Source: Megasphaera massiliensis (GTDB lineage: Bacteria; Bacillota; Negativicutes; Veillonellales; Megasphaeraceae). Taken from it: a stretch of 64,000 nucleotides of DNA. The translations under genes and the position numbers were made by a program. Location of the stretch: positions 70,096-134,095 of the forward strand of contig NZ_HF954537.1 in the NCBI RefSeq assembly GCF_000455225.1, in the 5' to 3' direction. Each line of letters begins with the position of its first letter. Within the stretch, counting starts at the first letter, position 1. The notes beneath the pieces are model-generated. The model worked only from the letters and a program-made list of their open reading frames with translations. It searched no databases and was not told where the DNA came from. Positions 1 to 8,777 of the stretch are shown here, in pieces.

Positions 1-971
1 CGGCTGAAGCCGATGCGGCCCGACAGGCTAAGTGGCAGACCGAAAAGGCCGGCAACGAATGGAGCGATGAGGAAGCGGCCCGGCTGAAGGGCTATACTTG
101 CTCTTCTTGCGGGGCTGAAATCGTCTGCGATGACAATACGATGGCTACCGAATGCTGTTATTGCGGCAATCCGACCCTCATTCCCAGCCGTTTTTCGGGG
201 ATGCTGCGGCCCGACTTCATCATTCCTTTTAAAAAGACGAAAGATGAAGCCATTGCGGCCTTAAAACGCTTCTATAGGGGCCATTGGCTTCTTCCCAAGG
301 CCTTTACGGTGAACAACCGCATCGAAGACGTCCAGCCCATGTACGTCCCTTTTTGGCTGTTCAATGCCAAGGTTACGGCGTCGGCCTCCTTTCGGGCTGA
401 AGACGATTCTTATCTCGAGACGGAACATGAACGCATCGTCGAGACAAGGGTCTATCAGTGCGACCGCATCGGTCAGCTGACTTTCAACCGGATTCCCGTC
501 GACGGCAGTAAGAAAATCAATGACCTCTATATGGAGAGTATCGAGCCCTTTGACTACAGCGAAATCGTGCCCTTTAACTCGGCCTACTTTGCCGGCTGCT
601 TAGCCGATAAGTACGACGTCGATGCCGAAGCCGCCGTGCCTCGGGCCGATTCCCGCTTAGAGAAAAGTTCCTTTGACCTCCTCAGCAATACCGTCGTCAA
701 TCATCAGCGCCGCTCCTTCGAAGGGGGCTTCGTCCATAAAGATGAAGACTCGGTGGAATACGCTATGGCACCGGTATGGATCTTGACGACGCGCTATCAG
801 GACAAGCCCTATACCTTTATGATGAACGGCCAGACGGGCCGCTTTGTCGGTTCTCTGCCCTATGATAAGGTGAAATCCTACTGGGCTTTTCTGATCGCCA
901 TGCTGGTTACGCTGCCGGTATTCTATCTGATTGTTCACGCCATTATGGGTGGTAAACCGTGGCCAATATAA
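1..971 (+). CDS. Zinc-ribbon membrane protein (5' end outside window)
   Basis: Partial gene: the reading frame is open from the first bases of the window, so the true start lies upstream. The visible part has a CxxC...CxxC zinc ribbon (CSSC then CYCG), a soluble region of about 230 residues with several conserved Trp/Tyr stretches, and one hydrophobic membrane segment near the C-terminus ending in KPWPI. It resembles TFIIB-type zinc-ribbon proteins of Firmicutes that often stand beside TPM-domain genes, and a TPM gene follows after 12 bases, so the two are probably co-transcribed. The function is unknown. A role in handling membrane or envelope proteins would be a guess from context. Confidence 0.75.
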   Translation, partial: AEADAARQAKWQTEKAGNEWSDEEAARLKGYTCSSCGAEIVCDDNTMATECCYCGNPTLIPSRFSGMLRPDFIIPFKKTKDEAIAALKRFYRGHWLLPKAFTVNNRIEDVQPMYVPFWLFNAKVTASASFRAEDDSYLETEHERIVETRVYQCDRIGQLTFNRIPVDGSKKINDLYMESIEPFDYSEIVPFNSAYFAGCLADKYDVDAEAAVPRADSRLEKSSFDLLSNTVVNHQRRSFEGGFVHKDEDSVEYAMAPVWILTTRYQDKPYTFMMNGQTGRFVGSLPYDKVKSYWAFLIAMLVTLPVFYLIVHAIMGGKPWPI

Positions 972-983
972 GGGGGGAGTCTT

Positions 984-1775
984 GTGTTGAAAACTATCAT
1001 GCGGACGGCCCTGTTGGTCCTATCCTTTTTGATCCTCATGGGGACGGCCCTGGCGGAAGGCGTTCCAAATGTTGTCGATCAGGCCGGCGTCCTTACGAAG
1101 TCGCAGCAAAGCCAACTGGAGAGGTCCTTAAAGAACGTCAACTTTACGTACGATGTGCGCCTGGCCGTTTACATCGTTCGTTCGACGCACGGCATGAAAA
1201 TCGGTGACTATGCCGACCATGTCCTCGATGAGCAGTACGGCGATGGAAAAAATGGCAATATGGTCTTCGTGGTAGCCATGGACCAGCGCCAGTGGTATAT
1301 CGTGACGGACCGTACCATGCGCGACAAGGTCAGCGATACGGATGGGTTGAAGCATATCGAAGATGCCGTCCTGCCCCTCTTAAAGAAGGGAAATTACATG
1401 GAGGCCTTCGAGGAATATGCCCATTCGTCGGGCCAGCTCTTGGCCTACTATAACGATCAGGGCAAGGCCTATGATAAGGACGATGCCTATCAATGGCTGG
1501 ATTTGGCGACGGCGGCTGTCTTGGCCGCGCTGGCTGCCATGATCTTCCGCAGCTACCTCATCATGAGGATGAGCAACGTCCGAAGGGCAACGGCTGCCGA
1601 TACCTATTTTGATTCGCACAGCTTCCAGTTGTCTGAGCAGACCGATACCTTCTTATTCCTCACGGTACAGCGCATTCCCAAACCTCGCCGTCGTGATGAC
1701 GATGACAGCGGGCCGGGAAGCTTCAATCTGGGAGGAGGCGGAGGCGGCCATGGCGGCCGCGGAGGTTCCTTTTAA
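984..1775 (+). CDS. TPM domain-containing protein with Gly-rich tail
   Basis: Exported or membrane-anchored TPM (YgcG-type) protein of 263 residues. It has an N-terminal signal peptide ending near ALAEG, a TPM domain at about residues 27-150 (the VPNVVDQAGVLT start is typical), a membrane helix near 170-190, and a C-terminal tail of Gly repeats (GGGGGGHGGRGG). Gly-rich tails are common in this family. The start may be GTG at 984 or TTG at 987; the GGGGGGAG ribosome site sits slightly better for the second. It is the distal gene of a pair with the zinc-ribbon gene and is followed by a strong terminator. TPM domains are proposed to act in protein or phosphate-related processes at the membrane; the exact role is not known. 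Confidence 0.8.
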   Translation: MLKTIMRTALLVLSFLILMGTALAEGVPNVVDQAGVLTKSQQSQLERSLKNVNFTYDVRLAVYIVRSTHGMKIGDYADHVLDEQYGDGKNGNMVFVVAMDQRQWYIVTDRTMRDKVSDTDGLKHIEDAVLPLLKKGNYMEAFEEYAHSSGQLLAYYNDQGKAYDKDDAYQWLDLATAAVLAALAAMIFRSYLIMRMSNVRRATAADTYFDSHSFQLSEQTDTFLFLTVQRIPKPRRRDDDDSGPGSFNLGGGGGGHGGRGGSF

Positions 1776-1792
1776 AAGACGATGATATACGA

Positions 1793-1842
1793 AACGACCT
1801 GTTGATGAAAGAACGATGCTTTCGTCAACAGGTCGTTTTTTT
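1793..1842 (+). terminator. Rho-independent terminator after TPM gene
   Basis: The stem AACGACCTGTTGA pairs perfectly with TCAACAGGTCGTT, can extend through GAAAG/CTTTC, and is followed by seven T. It ends the zinc-ribbon/TPM operon and separates it from the convergent hydrolase gene. Confidence 0.9.
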
Positions 1843-1851
1843 GATGGATTA

Positions 1852-2622
1852 TTACGATTCTGGTTGGAAGAATTCGATGATCTTATGGATGGCCAGGGCC
1901 ATATGATTGGGATTTTGGAAGGGGTGGTTGGCGTCTTCGACGGGGTAGAATTCGATGACGTTATTTTCGGCAAATTGCCGGGATAAGGCGATGGGAATCA
2001 TTTCATCCTTCGTCCCGTGGATGATGAGGATGTCGTCGGCGACGTCGAAGTATTCGTGGTCATTGACGTCAAAACTCTTTAAATCATCCATGAAGGCCTG
2101 GTCGATTTTCATTTTTCGTTCGAAGCCGACTTGGATTTCCTTACCCTTTTTGAGTTTGGCAAAGCCTTCTTCGGCGATGTGGTTGCTCATGCTGTCATAC
2201 ATGTTGACGCCTGGGCTGCGCAGGGCGATTTTTCGGAAAGGATTGCCGACTTCGAGGATGTAGCGCAGGGTAAGATAAGCGCCGAAGCTGGTGGAATAGT
2301 TGTAAAGGAATTTCGCGCCCAACGTGTCTTTGGCATAGTTTGTGACCAAGGTCAAATAGGTCATGCATTCGGGAACGGCCAGTTTTTTGCGGGCGTCTTC
2401 ACCGTGGCAGGGCCAGTCAAAGGCGATGATGGCAAAATCTTTATACTTCGAGGTCAGCTGTTCGGCAAAGTGGGCCGTGCCGGCCGTGTCTTTGCTGCTG
2501 CCGAAGCCGTGGGTGACGATGGCTACGTGGTCGAAGGTGCGTTCATTTTTATGGCTGTCGTGAACGAAGAGCCGGCAGCGGACGCTGTAGCCCTCTTCGT
2601 TGATATCAAAATGTTTTTCCAT
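1852..2622 (-). CDS. Alpha/beta hydrolase
   Basis: Cytoplasmic alpha/beta-hydrolase of 256 residues without a signal peptide. The oxyanion-region motif HGFGSS is at residue 38. The nucleophile elbow reads S-T-S112-F-G, a variant of GxSxG in which the first Gly is Ser. The acid Asp206 (HGTKDEMIP) and His233 (DANHPF) complete the triad. The family includes esterases and acyl peptidases of the serine aminopeptidase (Hydrolase_4) type; the substrate cannot be told. The ribosome site GAGGCATTCCC is weak, but the ATG at 2622 gives the expected N-terminal strand. It stands alone, downstream of tatAC on the same strand and separated from it by a terminator. Confidence 0.8.
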   Translation of the reverse strand: MEKHFDINEEGYSVRCRLFVHDSHKNERTFDHVAIVTHGFGSSKDTAGTAHFAEQLTSKYKDFAIIAFDWPCHGEDARKKLAVPECMTYLTLVTNYAKDTLGAKFLYNYSTSFGAYLTLRYILEVGNPFRKIALRSPGVNMYDSMSNHIAEEGFAKLKKGKEIQVGFERKMKIDQAFMDDLKSFDVNDHEYFDVADDILIIHGTKDEMIPIALSRQFAENNVIEFYPVEDANHPFQNPNHMALAIHKIIEFFQPES

Positions 2623-2678
2623 GGGAATGCCTCTTTTATCTGGATTCGTCTGTACGACGTTCGCCCTTAGTATACCAT

Positions 2679-2707
2679 AAAAAAAGACTGCCGCGTAAGG
2701 GCAGTCT
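2679..2707 (-). terminator. Terminator of tatAC
   Basis: On the minus strand the arms AGACTGCC/GGCAGTCT are followed by a run of seven T (seen as A on the plus strand). It lies 18 bases past the tatC stop. Confidence 0.85.
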
Positions 2708-2724
2708 GAAGGGGTATGAGTCTG

Positions 2725-3429
2725 TCAGGTCCGCAGGCCGTATTTGATGATCAGCCGGCTGATTTCTAAGAGGACGATCATGGGCATGGCTAAGAGGCAC
2801 TGCGATAAAATATCCGTCGTCGGCGTGATGACGGCAGCGGCTACGAAGGATAGGAGAATAATGTATTTCCGCTTTTTCGCCAGCATGTCCGAGCTGATGA
2901 GGCCGAGTTTTGCCAAGACGATGAGCACCAAGGGCAGGTTGAAGATGAGGCCGAAGGGCAAGACCAGCATGAAGACAAAATTGAGGTAGCTTTCCATGGA
3001 GAGCAGGGGCTGGACGGCATCTGACGAAAAGTTGAGGAAAAACTGGAGCCCCCTGGGGAGGACGATGAACCACGAGAAGGCGATGCCCGACAGGAAGAGG
3101 CTCAAGGACGTCGGCACTAAAAAGAAGAGCAGGCGCTTTTCGTGGGTCGTAAAGGCCGGGACCAAAAAGGCCCAAAATTCGTAAAAAAGAACCGGCGCGG
3201 TGATGATGGCGCCGGCAGTTAACATGACTTTGAAATAGATGAAAAAGGCTTCGGCCGGTTTCATAAAATAGAGCTTTCCTGCCGGCGCTGACAGAAAGGC
3301 CATGATCTCATCGAGCCAAAAGTTGCTGAGAATCATGCCGACGGCCAGCATGGCGATGGAAATGATGAGGCGGCGGCGCAGTTCCGACAGATGCCCCGTG
3401 AGGGGCATGACGGCTTCTTTACTTTCCAT
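2725..3429 (-). CDS. tatC: Sec-independent protein translocase TatC
   Basis: Integral membrane subunit of the twin-arginine translocase, which binds the signal peptide of folded cargo. At 234 residues it is of normal length and shows about six hydrophobic helices. Family landmarks are the N-terminal HLSELRRRL stretch, the MKPAEAFF motif in the first periplasmic region and [12 protein letters not shown]-type sequence (here [12 protein letters not shown]). The start overlaps the end of tatA by 11 bases, so the two are translationally coupled. With only one TatA-like gene here, the system looks like a minimal TatAC type. The neighbouring divergent gene encodes a probable Tat cargo. Confidence 0.95.
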   Translation of the reverse strand: MESKEAVMPLTGHLSELRRRLIISIAMLAVGMILSNFWLDEIMAFLSAPAGKLYFMKPAEAFFIYFKVMLTAGAIITAPVLFYEFWAFLVPAFTTHEKRLLFFLVPTSLSLFLSGIAFSWFIVLPRGLQFFLNFSSDAVQPLLSMESYLNFVFMLVLPFGLIFNLPLVLIVLAKLGLISSDMLAKKRKYIILLSFVAAAVITPTTDILSQCLLAMPMIVLLEISRLIIKYGLRT

Positions 3430-3634
3430 GATTTTCAGTCGATGCCGGCGATACGGCTTCGGAAACCGTTTCTTTGATGTCTTCTTTGGCAGCGGCCGGT
3501 TCGTGGACGGCTTCTTTGAATTCCTTCAGGCTCTTGCCGAGGGCATTGCCGATGCTGGGCAGTTTGCCCGGCCCGAAGATGACCAGACCGATGACTAAAA
3601 TGAGGACTAATTCAGGAACACCTAAACCAAACAT
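3419..3634 (-). CDS. tatA: Twin-arginine translocase subunit TatA
   Basis: Small TatA/E protein of 71 residues with a single N-terminal transmembrane helix ([14 protein letters not shown]), the hinge FGPGKLP, an amphipathic helix ([15 protein letters not shown]) and a charged, disordered tail. It forms the pore-like component of the Tat translocon. The ribosome site GGAGG lies just before the ATG. The promoter must lie in the 190-base AT-rich gap shared with the divergent Tat-signal gene at 3824. Confidence 0.95.
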   Translation of the reverse strand: MFGLGVPELVLILVIGLVIFGPGKLPSIGNALGKSLKEFKEAVHEPAAAKEDIKETVSEAVSPASTENHGK

Positions 3635-3823
3635 AAGAAAAACCTCCTTGCTTTTTTTATCAGTATAGGTAAAAAATGTGGCCTTTGGGTAAAGAAAGAA
3701 TCGCTTTTTTGTAAAATTATCCCTCGCTATTTATTTTTTCTTTATCTTTTCTCAGCATATACATTTTTTATACAAAACGGACTTATACTGTCCTTAGTTT
3801 GTACTTTTAGGAGGGATTATACC

Positions 3824-4981
3824 ATGGAACAACATAATTTTTCACGACGGACATTTTTGAAGATGGCTGCAGGAACGGCTGTAGGTGCGGCCTTATTCTC
3901 CATGCCCGACCTTTCTTTGGCGAAAGGGAGCGGGTCGAGTCTTTCAAAACAAGAATTGACGCCCCTATCGTTTAGCCAGTTGCCGAAAGACGCCGAAGTC
4001 TGTGCCAAAGCATCGAAATTGGTTACCCGTAATTATTCTTACATATTGGAACAGGCTCGTCAACTGAAAGACGGCTGGCTGCGCGATACGGTAACGACCA
4101 TGATCCAGCATCCGACGCCGATGTTCATGCAGCAATATACGTCGGCTTCGTCCATCAGCATGCTCTATTCGAAGCTGGCAGCAGCCGGTCTTATCGATAC
4201 CGGAAAAATCGACGTCCAGCATCTGCTGCCGCCCTTCTCGGGTAAGGTACAGCCCTTCATGACGGCACCGGGCAGCGGCTACGGCAGTCACCATCCCTAT
4301 CCGGGCGGCCTGTCCACCCATGTCAGTGCCAACGTCCATATTACGGAAAGCATCATCCGTACCTATGAAGAAGTGTTCTGCTACAGCGTGAAGTCTGACA
4401 TTGCCTTAGCCGGTCAGCTCCTCCACGATATCATGAAACCCTTCGTATTCCAGTGGCAGGCCGACGGCTCGTCCTTAAAGGAATACACCATTGCCGGTCA
4501 AGGCGCTCATCACGTCCTGTCCATTGCCGAATCGATGTACCGCAGCCTGCCGGCGGAAGAAGTCGTCGCTCAGGCCTGTGCCCACGGCGCACCGAACGAT
4601 GCCAAAGGGGAAGCCGACGTCGTATCGTGGATCAAAGCGGCGGCCATCATCGCTCAGAAAGATCCCATTGCCTACGGCGCCCTCAATAAGATGGGCGACG
4701 GTCTTCCGGCACCGCATCGTCAGGAAGGCTATATCGTTCACCTCGGCGACCACGATTGGGTCCTCAGCTCCCCGTCTGCTCAGAAAACATCAGCCCTCTT
4801 AAAGAAAATCGCCGTTCAGAAATACGGCATGAGCGACAGCGACAGCAACGGTGCAGCCTTCAATTACTTCAAGAATTATGCCGAAGCTCAGCTGTCCTGT
4901 ATGTATCTCAACATGCTCCATTCCGAACCGAATGGGGAAGCACTCGTCGCCCAAGCGGTGGGTAATGTAATTCTGAAATAA
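3824..4981 (+). CDS. Tat-exported protein with HD-like motifs
   Basis: Predicted secreted protein of 385 residues. The N-terminus carries a clear twin-arginine signal (S-R-R-T-F-L-K at residues 7-13) followed by a hydrophobic Ala/Gly-rich segment and a likely cleavage site near residue 34. The mature part contains spaced residues typical of HD-superfamily metal-dependent phosphohydrolases: His166, His201-Asp202 (QLLHDIMKP), His229/His230, His254 and Asp280. It is divergent from tatAC across a short shared control region, which supports it as a principal Tat cargo. Export through Tat fits a protein that folds around metal in the cytoplasm. The HD call is by eye and the substrate is unknown. 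AGGAGG lies 9 bases before the ATG. Confidence 0.75.
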   Translation: MEQHNFSRRTFLKMAAGTAVGAALFSMPDLSLAKGSGSSLSKQELTPLSFSQLPKDAEVCAKASKLVTRNYSYILEQARQLKDGWLRDTVTTMIQHPTPMFMQQYTSASSISMLYSKLAAAGLIDTGKIDVQHLLPPFSGKVQPFMTAPGSGYGSHHPYPGGLSTHVSANVHITESIIRTYEEVFCYSVKSDIALAGQLLHDIMKPFVFQWQADGSSLKEYTIAGQGAHHVLSIAESMYRSLPAEEVVAQACAHGAPNDAKGEADVVSWIKAAAIIAQKDPIAYGALNKMGDGLPAPHRQEGYIVHLGDHDWVLSSPSAQKTSALLKKIAVQKYGMSDSDSNGAAFNYFKNYAEAQLSCMYLNMLHSEPNGEALVAQAVGNVILK

Positions 4982-5079
4982 CAAGGGTCTTGTGATGCAT
5001 ACTTTATAATTGACAGCGCCATCTTTAAACTTTAAAATAGACGGAGGTAATGTCTACTCAGAAAGGAGTTATCCCGTTT

Positions 5080-6408
5080 ATGTTCAAAAATGGAGCACAA
5101 GTTGGATTGCTATTATTCGGTATGTTCTTTGGCGCCGGGAACCTTATTTTCCCGCCGTCCTTAGGCTTTCAGGCCGGTCAGGCTTTCACGCCGGCCATCC
5201 TCGGTTTTCTCTTATCCGGCATCGGCATGCCCGTCGTTGCCGTCATCATGGGGACCTTTAATCCAGGAGGCTTCCGAGCCGAAATGAATCGCAAGATTTC
5301 GCCCTTATTTTCTCTTATTATTTTAACGTTGATGTACTTGGCCATTGGACCTTTGATGGCCATTCCCAGAACGGCAGCGACGTCCTTTTCCATCGGCATC
5401 CTGCCCATTACCGGTGACGGCATGATACCCCTGGCCATCTTTACGGCCCTGTATTTTGCCTGCGGATGGTGGCTGTCCATTACGCCGTCGAAACTCCTCG
5501 ACCGCGTCGGCAAGGTATTGACGCCGATCTTCGTCGTCATGATCATTCTGATCATCATCGTCGGCATGATCGCCTATACGACGCCGTCGGAAGCGGTTCC
5601 CATGGGAAAATACGCGGCCTCGGCCTTTGGCACCGGCTTTATCGAAGGCTATAACACCGTCGATACCCTGGCTTCCTTTGCCTTCTGCATCATCGCCATC
5701 GGCGCCTTGAAGCGGATTCAGTTCACTTCGAAAAAGGAACACATGGCCAGTGTCTGGATGGCCGGCGCCGCCGTTGCCGTCCTCATGGGCTGCTTGTACC
5801 TGGGGCTGGCCCTCCTCGGCAATCATTTTCCCATTCCCCAGTCGGTCTATTCCGACCCTGGCGTCAACCTCGGCGCCTACGTCTTGTCCCAGACGTCGTT
5901 CCAGATTTTCGGCACCGTCGGCATGGCCTTCCTGGCCGTCATGGTCACCTTGACCTGCTTTACGACGACGGTCGGACTCATCGCTGCCGTTTCGACCTTC
6001 TTTGCCGAAGAATTTACCGTCCTGTCCTATAAGCAGTACGTCACCCTCATCTGTGTCGTCAGCTTCCTGTTAGCCAATTTGGGTCTGAACCAGATCATTC
6101 AGATTACCCTGCCTTTGCTGCTCTTCGTCTATCCCATTGCCATCGTCGTCGTTATGCTGACCATTCTCAATAAATTCGTCAGCCTGTCGAAGTTAGGCAT
6201 GCGCTGCACCGCAGCGGCAGCCGGCATGGTATCGGCCATCGACATCGCCTATCAGTTCTTCGGTGTCCAGGCAGCAGGGACGTTGATTCAGGGACTGCCC
6301 TTAGGGGACAGCGGCTTAGGCTGGCTGGCACCGGCGTTAGTGTGCATGGCCTTGTCTTTGGTCCTTCCCGGCAAGATTACCGGTGACAGTGCCTTAGCCA
6401 GTGAATAG
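5080..6408 (+). CDS. brnQ: Branched-chain amino acid carrier, BrnQ family
   Basis: LIVCS-family secondary carrier for Leu, Ile and Val, about 442 residues, with roughly twelve hydrophobic helices. The family hallmark LLFGMFFGAGNLIFPP follows directly after the N-terminus. I chose ATG at 5080 because AAAGGAG lies 11 bases upstream and because BrnQ proteins start just before this hallmark. An in-frame ATG at 5050 with GGAGG two bases away would add ten residues and cannot be excluded. It is a single gene. Import of branched-chain amino acids fits an organism that ferments amino acids to branched acids. Confidence 0.92.
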   Translation: MFKNGAQVGLLLFGMFFGAGNLIFPPSLGFQAGQAFTPAILGFLLSGIGMPVVAVIMGTFNPGGFRAEMNRKISPLFSLIILTLMYLAIGPLMAIPRTAATSFSIGILPITGDGMIPLAIFTALYFACGWWLSITPSKLLDRVGKVLTPIFVVMIILIIIVGMIAYTTPSEAVPMGKYAASAFGTGFIEGYNTVDTLASFAFCIIAIGALKRIQFTSKKEHMASVWMAGAAVAVLMGCLYLGLALLGNHFPIPQSVYSDPGVNLGAYVLSQTSFQIFGTVGMAFLAVMVTLTCFTTTVGLIAAVSTFFAEEFTVLSYKQYVTLICVVSFLLANLGLNQIIQITLPLLLFVYPIAIVVVMLTILNKFVSLSKLGMRCTAAAAGMVSAIDIAYQFFGVQAAGTLIQGLPLGDSGLGWLAPALVCMALSLVLPGKITGDSALASE

Positions 6409-6413
6409 TAACC

Positions 6414-6534
6414 TAAATCCAAGCTTTCAGATAAAACCAGGGCTTCCCACGAGGGATATTCAGGCCTATGAGACGAAGTGTTCAAGCCCCTTGTCCATAG
6501 CGATTTGCATCTTTGGTGAAACTTGGGTTTTTAC
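6414..6534. other. Possible structured RNA region downstream of brnQ
   Basis: The long gap between brnQ and the ZIP gene has no credible reading frame. AAATCCAAGCTTTC near 6415 can pair with GAAACTTGGGTTT near 6517, with wobble pairs, enclosing about 90 bases. Inside, GGGCTT can pair with AAGCCC, and CCTATG with CATAG. The 3' arm runs into five T on the plus strand. I could not match this to a known riboswitch, 6S RNA or SRP RNA, and its strand is uncertain. Confidence 0.3.
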
Positions 6535-6560
6535 AACGTAATATAATCGAAGTCAGGAAA

Positions 6561-6607
6561 GGCTATAATTTATTGTTGCACCCGTCACGATGATTATAGT
6601 CTTTTTT
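6561..6607 (+). terminator. Terminator-like hairpin upstream of ZIP gene
   Basis: GGCTATAAT and ATTATAGTC can pair (one G-U) and are followed by six T. A TATAAT lies just upstream at 6542-6547, so this could end the brnQ transcript or attenuate a short leader before the ZIP gene. Confidence 0.55.
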
Positions 6608-6767
6608 GCTGTCCCGTTTGTGATTTCCTTTCCGCCGAGCCGAGCGAAATGAAAACGGCTGGAAATTGCGGATTAATCCCATTTTCAACGCCTTTCGGGT
6701 CATTGACAGGAGGGCCGCAGATAGGTAAAATGAAAGGAAAAATATAGGAAATGAAAGGGGTTTTACT

Positions 6768-7559
6768 ATGGACAGTACAATGAACAGTGCCATTATTGGC
6801 ATTTTAATTCCTTTTGCCGGGACCTCCTTAGGGGCCGCCTGCGTCTATGCCATGAGGGGGGAATTGAACCACCAGGTTCAGCGTGGTTTGACGGGCTTTG
6901 CCTCGGGCGTCATGATTGCCGCCTCGATTTGGAGTCTCCTCATTCCGGCCATGGAAGAATCGGCTCATTTAGGCCGCTTTGGTTTCGTGCCGGCTGTCGT
7001 CGGCTTCTGGCTGGGGATCTTTCTGCTCTTGGCCTTGGACCGCCTCGTTCCTCATCTTCATATGTACAGTGAAGAGGCCGAAGGGCCGCACAGTCATTTG
7101 CAGCGGACGACGATGCTGGTCTTGGCCGTCACTTTGCACAACATCCCTGAAGGGATGGCCGTCGGCGTCGTCTATGCCGGGCTCCTCGCCGATCAGACCG
7201 GTATCAGTGCCGCCGGTGCCCTGGCTTTGTCACTCGGCATTGCCCTCCAGAATATGCCCGAAGGGGCCATCATTTCCATGCCTTTGAAGTCGGCCGGAAT
7301 GGGATCCCATAAGGCCTTTATCGGCGGTGTCCTTTCCGGTATCGTCGAACCGATCGGGGCTGTCATTACCATCGCCCTGACGGCTTTTATCCTGCCTGTC
7401 TTGCCGTATCTCCTCAGTTTGGCAGCCGGCGCTATGTGCTATGTCGTCGTCGAAGAATTGATTCCGGAAATGTCGGCCGGCGAGCACTCTGATATCGGCG
7501 TCTTGTCCTTTGCCCTGGGCTTTACGGTGATGATGGCCATGGACGTAGCCCTGTCCTGA
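6768..7559 (+). CDS. ZIP family divalent metal transporter
   Basis: Membrane importer of 263 residues in the ZIP family (zinc, iron or manganese uptake), closest in form to the GufA/ZupT-like group. It shows eight hydrophobic helices, the metal-binding HNIPEGMAVG motif in helix 4, the paired QNMPEGAIIS motif in helix 5, and a His-containing loop (HLHMYSEEAEGPHSH) between helices 3 and 4 that may hold metal in the cytoplasm. The N-terminus reads MDSTMNS; the downstream ATG at 6780 is possible, but 6768 follows an AGGGG stretch at good distance. Single gene, preceded by a leader with a terminator-like hairpin. Confidence 0.88.
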   Translation: MDSTMNSAIIGILIPFAGTSLGAACVYAMRGELNHQVQRGLTGFASGVMIAASIWSLLIPAMEESAHLGRFGFVPAVVGFWLGIFLLLALDRLVPHLHMYSEEAEGPHSHLQRTTMLVLAVTLHNIPEGMAVGVVYAGLLADQTGISAAGALALSLGIALQNMPEGAIISMPLKSAGMGSHKAFIGGVLSGIVEPIGAVITIALTAFILPVLPYLLSLAAGAMCYVVVEELIPEMSAGEHSDIGVLSFALGFTVMMAMDVALS

Positions 7560-7588
7560 CCGGCCGTATCGGAAGAAGGTGAGGGGAC

Positions 7589-8659
7589 ATGAAGGTCCGC
7601 ATTACCGATGAATTGGCTCAGCAAATCGTCGATTCGGCGAAGGCTGTCATCGGCTGGAATATCAATTTTATCGACCGTCACGGCCGCATCATGGCCAGTA
7701 CCGATGAGAAACGGATCGGTACGTATCATAAAGTGGGGGCAGCGGCAGCCAGGCTGCGCCAGGTTCAAACCGTTCATGAGAACCGACCGGAAGACGGTGT
7801 CAGTAAGGGCGTCAACTACCCGATTATCATGGACCGGCAAGTCCTCGGTGTCATCGGTATTACGGGTGAACCGGAAGTCGTCAGCCAGTACGGTTTTTTG
7901 CTGACCAAGATCTGTGAAGTATTCCTTAAAGAATACGGCCTCAATGAAGAGGCCTTCAGCGAGCAGGAATACCGCAGCCGCCAGGTCATGGCCCTTATTT
8001 ATCATGACCGGGATACGATGCAGCAGATGGCTGACGAACGGCCCGAACTGACGGAACATTCCTATGTGGCAGCCGTTTTTCGCTGGCAGGATGGGGCCGG
8101 CCGGACCGACGATTTTCGCAAGGCCATGACGACGGCCTGTGGGGAACTCCGTATTTCCCTCTTTACCTATATCTATCCCGACAGCTTCGTGCTCATCATA
8201 CCGCAAGATATCTATCCTCTTTGGGATAAGCGGCTGTCCCGGTGGAAGGGGCTGTTTTATCCGTCTGTCCGCGTCGGTATCGGGACCGAAGAGCCTTTTC
8301 ACCGCGTCTACGAATCGTATCGCTTTGCCAAATTAGCCCTTCAGGCCGCGGCAGACCGAGAGGCCTTCAGCATCCATGCTGACGACATGAAACTGGCCTT
8401 CTTACTGCAGAGCCTGAGCGCCCCCCTTCGGCGCCGCTATCGACAGGATATCTGCCAGGGCCTGACGGACAGTGAAATTCATTTGCTGCAGGTCTATTAC
8501 CGGCAAAACCTTTCCATTCAGCAGACAGCAGACATCCTCTCTATCCATAAGAATACCCTCCAGTACCGGCTGAAAAAAATCGCCGAGACGACGGGTCTCG
8601 ACCCGCGGTCTTTCGGCGATGCCGTCACCCTGTATATCGCAACGCTGCCATGGTTCTAA
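7589..8659 (+). CDS. CdaR-family transcriptional regulator (diacid/glycerate sensing)
   Basis: Regulator of 356 residues. The N-terminal 130 residues match the putative sugar diacid recognition domain (start MKVRITDELAQQIVDSAK, then DRHGRIMASTD and VLGVIGITGEP). The C-terminus carries the PucR/CdaR helix-turn-helix (SIQQTADILSIHKNTLQYRLKKI). In characterised relatives CdaR activates glycerate, glucarate and galactarate genes. A glycerate kinase gene follows directly, so control of glycerate use is likely. GGTGAGGGG lies upstream of the ATG. The stop codon is inside a terminator stem. Confidence 0.88.
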   Translation: MKVRITDELAQQIVDSAKAVIGWNINFIDRHGRIMASTDEKRIGTYHKVGAAAARLRQVQTVHENRPEDGVSKGVNYPIIMDRQVLGVIGITGEPEVVSQYGFLLTKICEVFLKEYGLNEEAFSEQEYRSRQVMALIYHDRDTMQQMADERPELTEHSYVAAVFRWQDGAGRTDDFRKAMTTACGELRISLFTYIYPDSFVLIIPQDIYPLWDKRLSRWKGLFYPSVRVGIGTEEPFHRVYESYRFAKLALQAAADREAFSIHADDMKLAFLLQSLSAPLRRRYRQDICQGLTDSEIHLLQVYYRQNLSIQQTADILSIHKNTLQYRLKKIAETTGLDPRSFGDAVTLYIATLPWF

Positions 8660-8683
8660 AACCGAAAAATGGCAGCGTTTCTT
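8641..8683 (+). terminator. Terminator overlapping the end of the CdaR gene
   Basis: AACGCTGCCAT pairs perfectly with ATGGCAGCGTT and is followed by TTTCTT. The 5' arm lies in the last codons of the regulator gene, so the glycerate kinase gene probably has its own promoter. Confidence 0.75.
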
Positions 8684-8777
8684 GGTATGGGTAACATAGA
8701 AATGAAAAAACTCCTCTGTTACACTAGAGGCACAATAAATATGTAGATAACTCATAGTGTATAAAGGAGTGGGGAAT

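Noticed and set aside
1715-1775. Gly-rich repeat at the end of the TPM gene as a DNA repeat element
   Set aside because: It is the usual Gly-rich tail of TPM proteins, encoded in frame.
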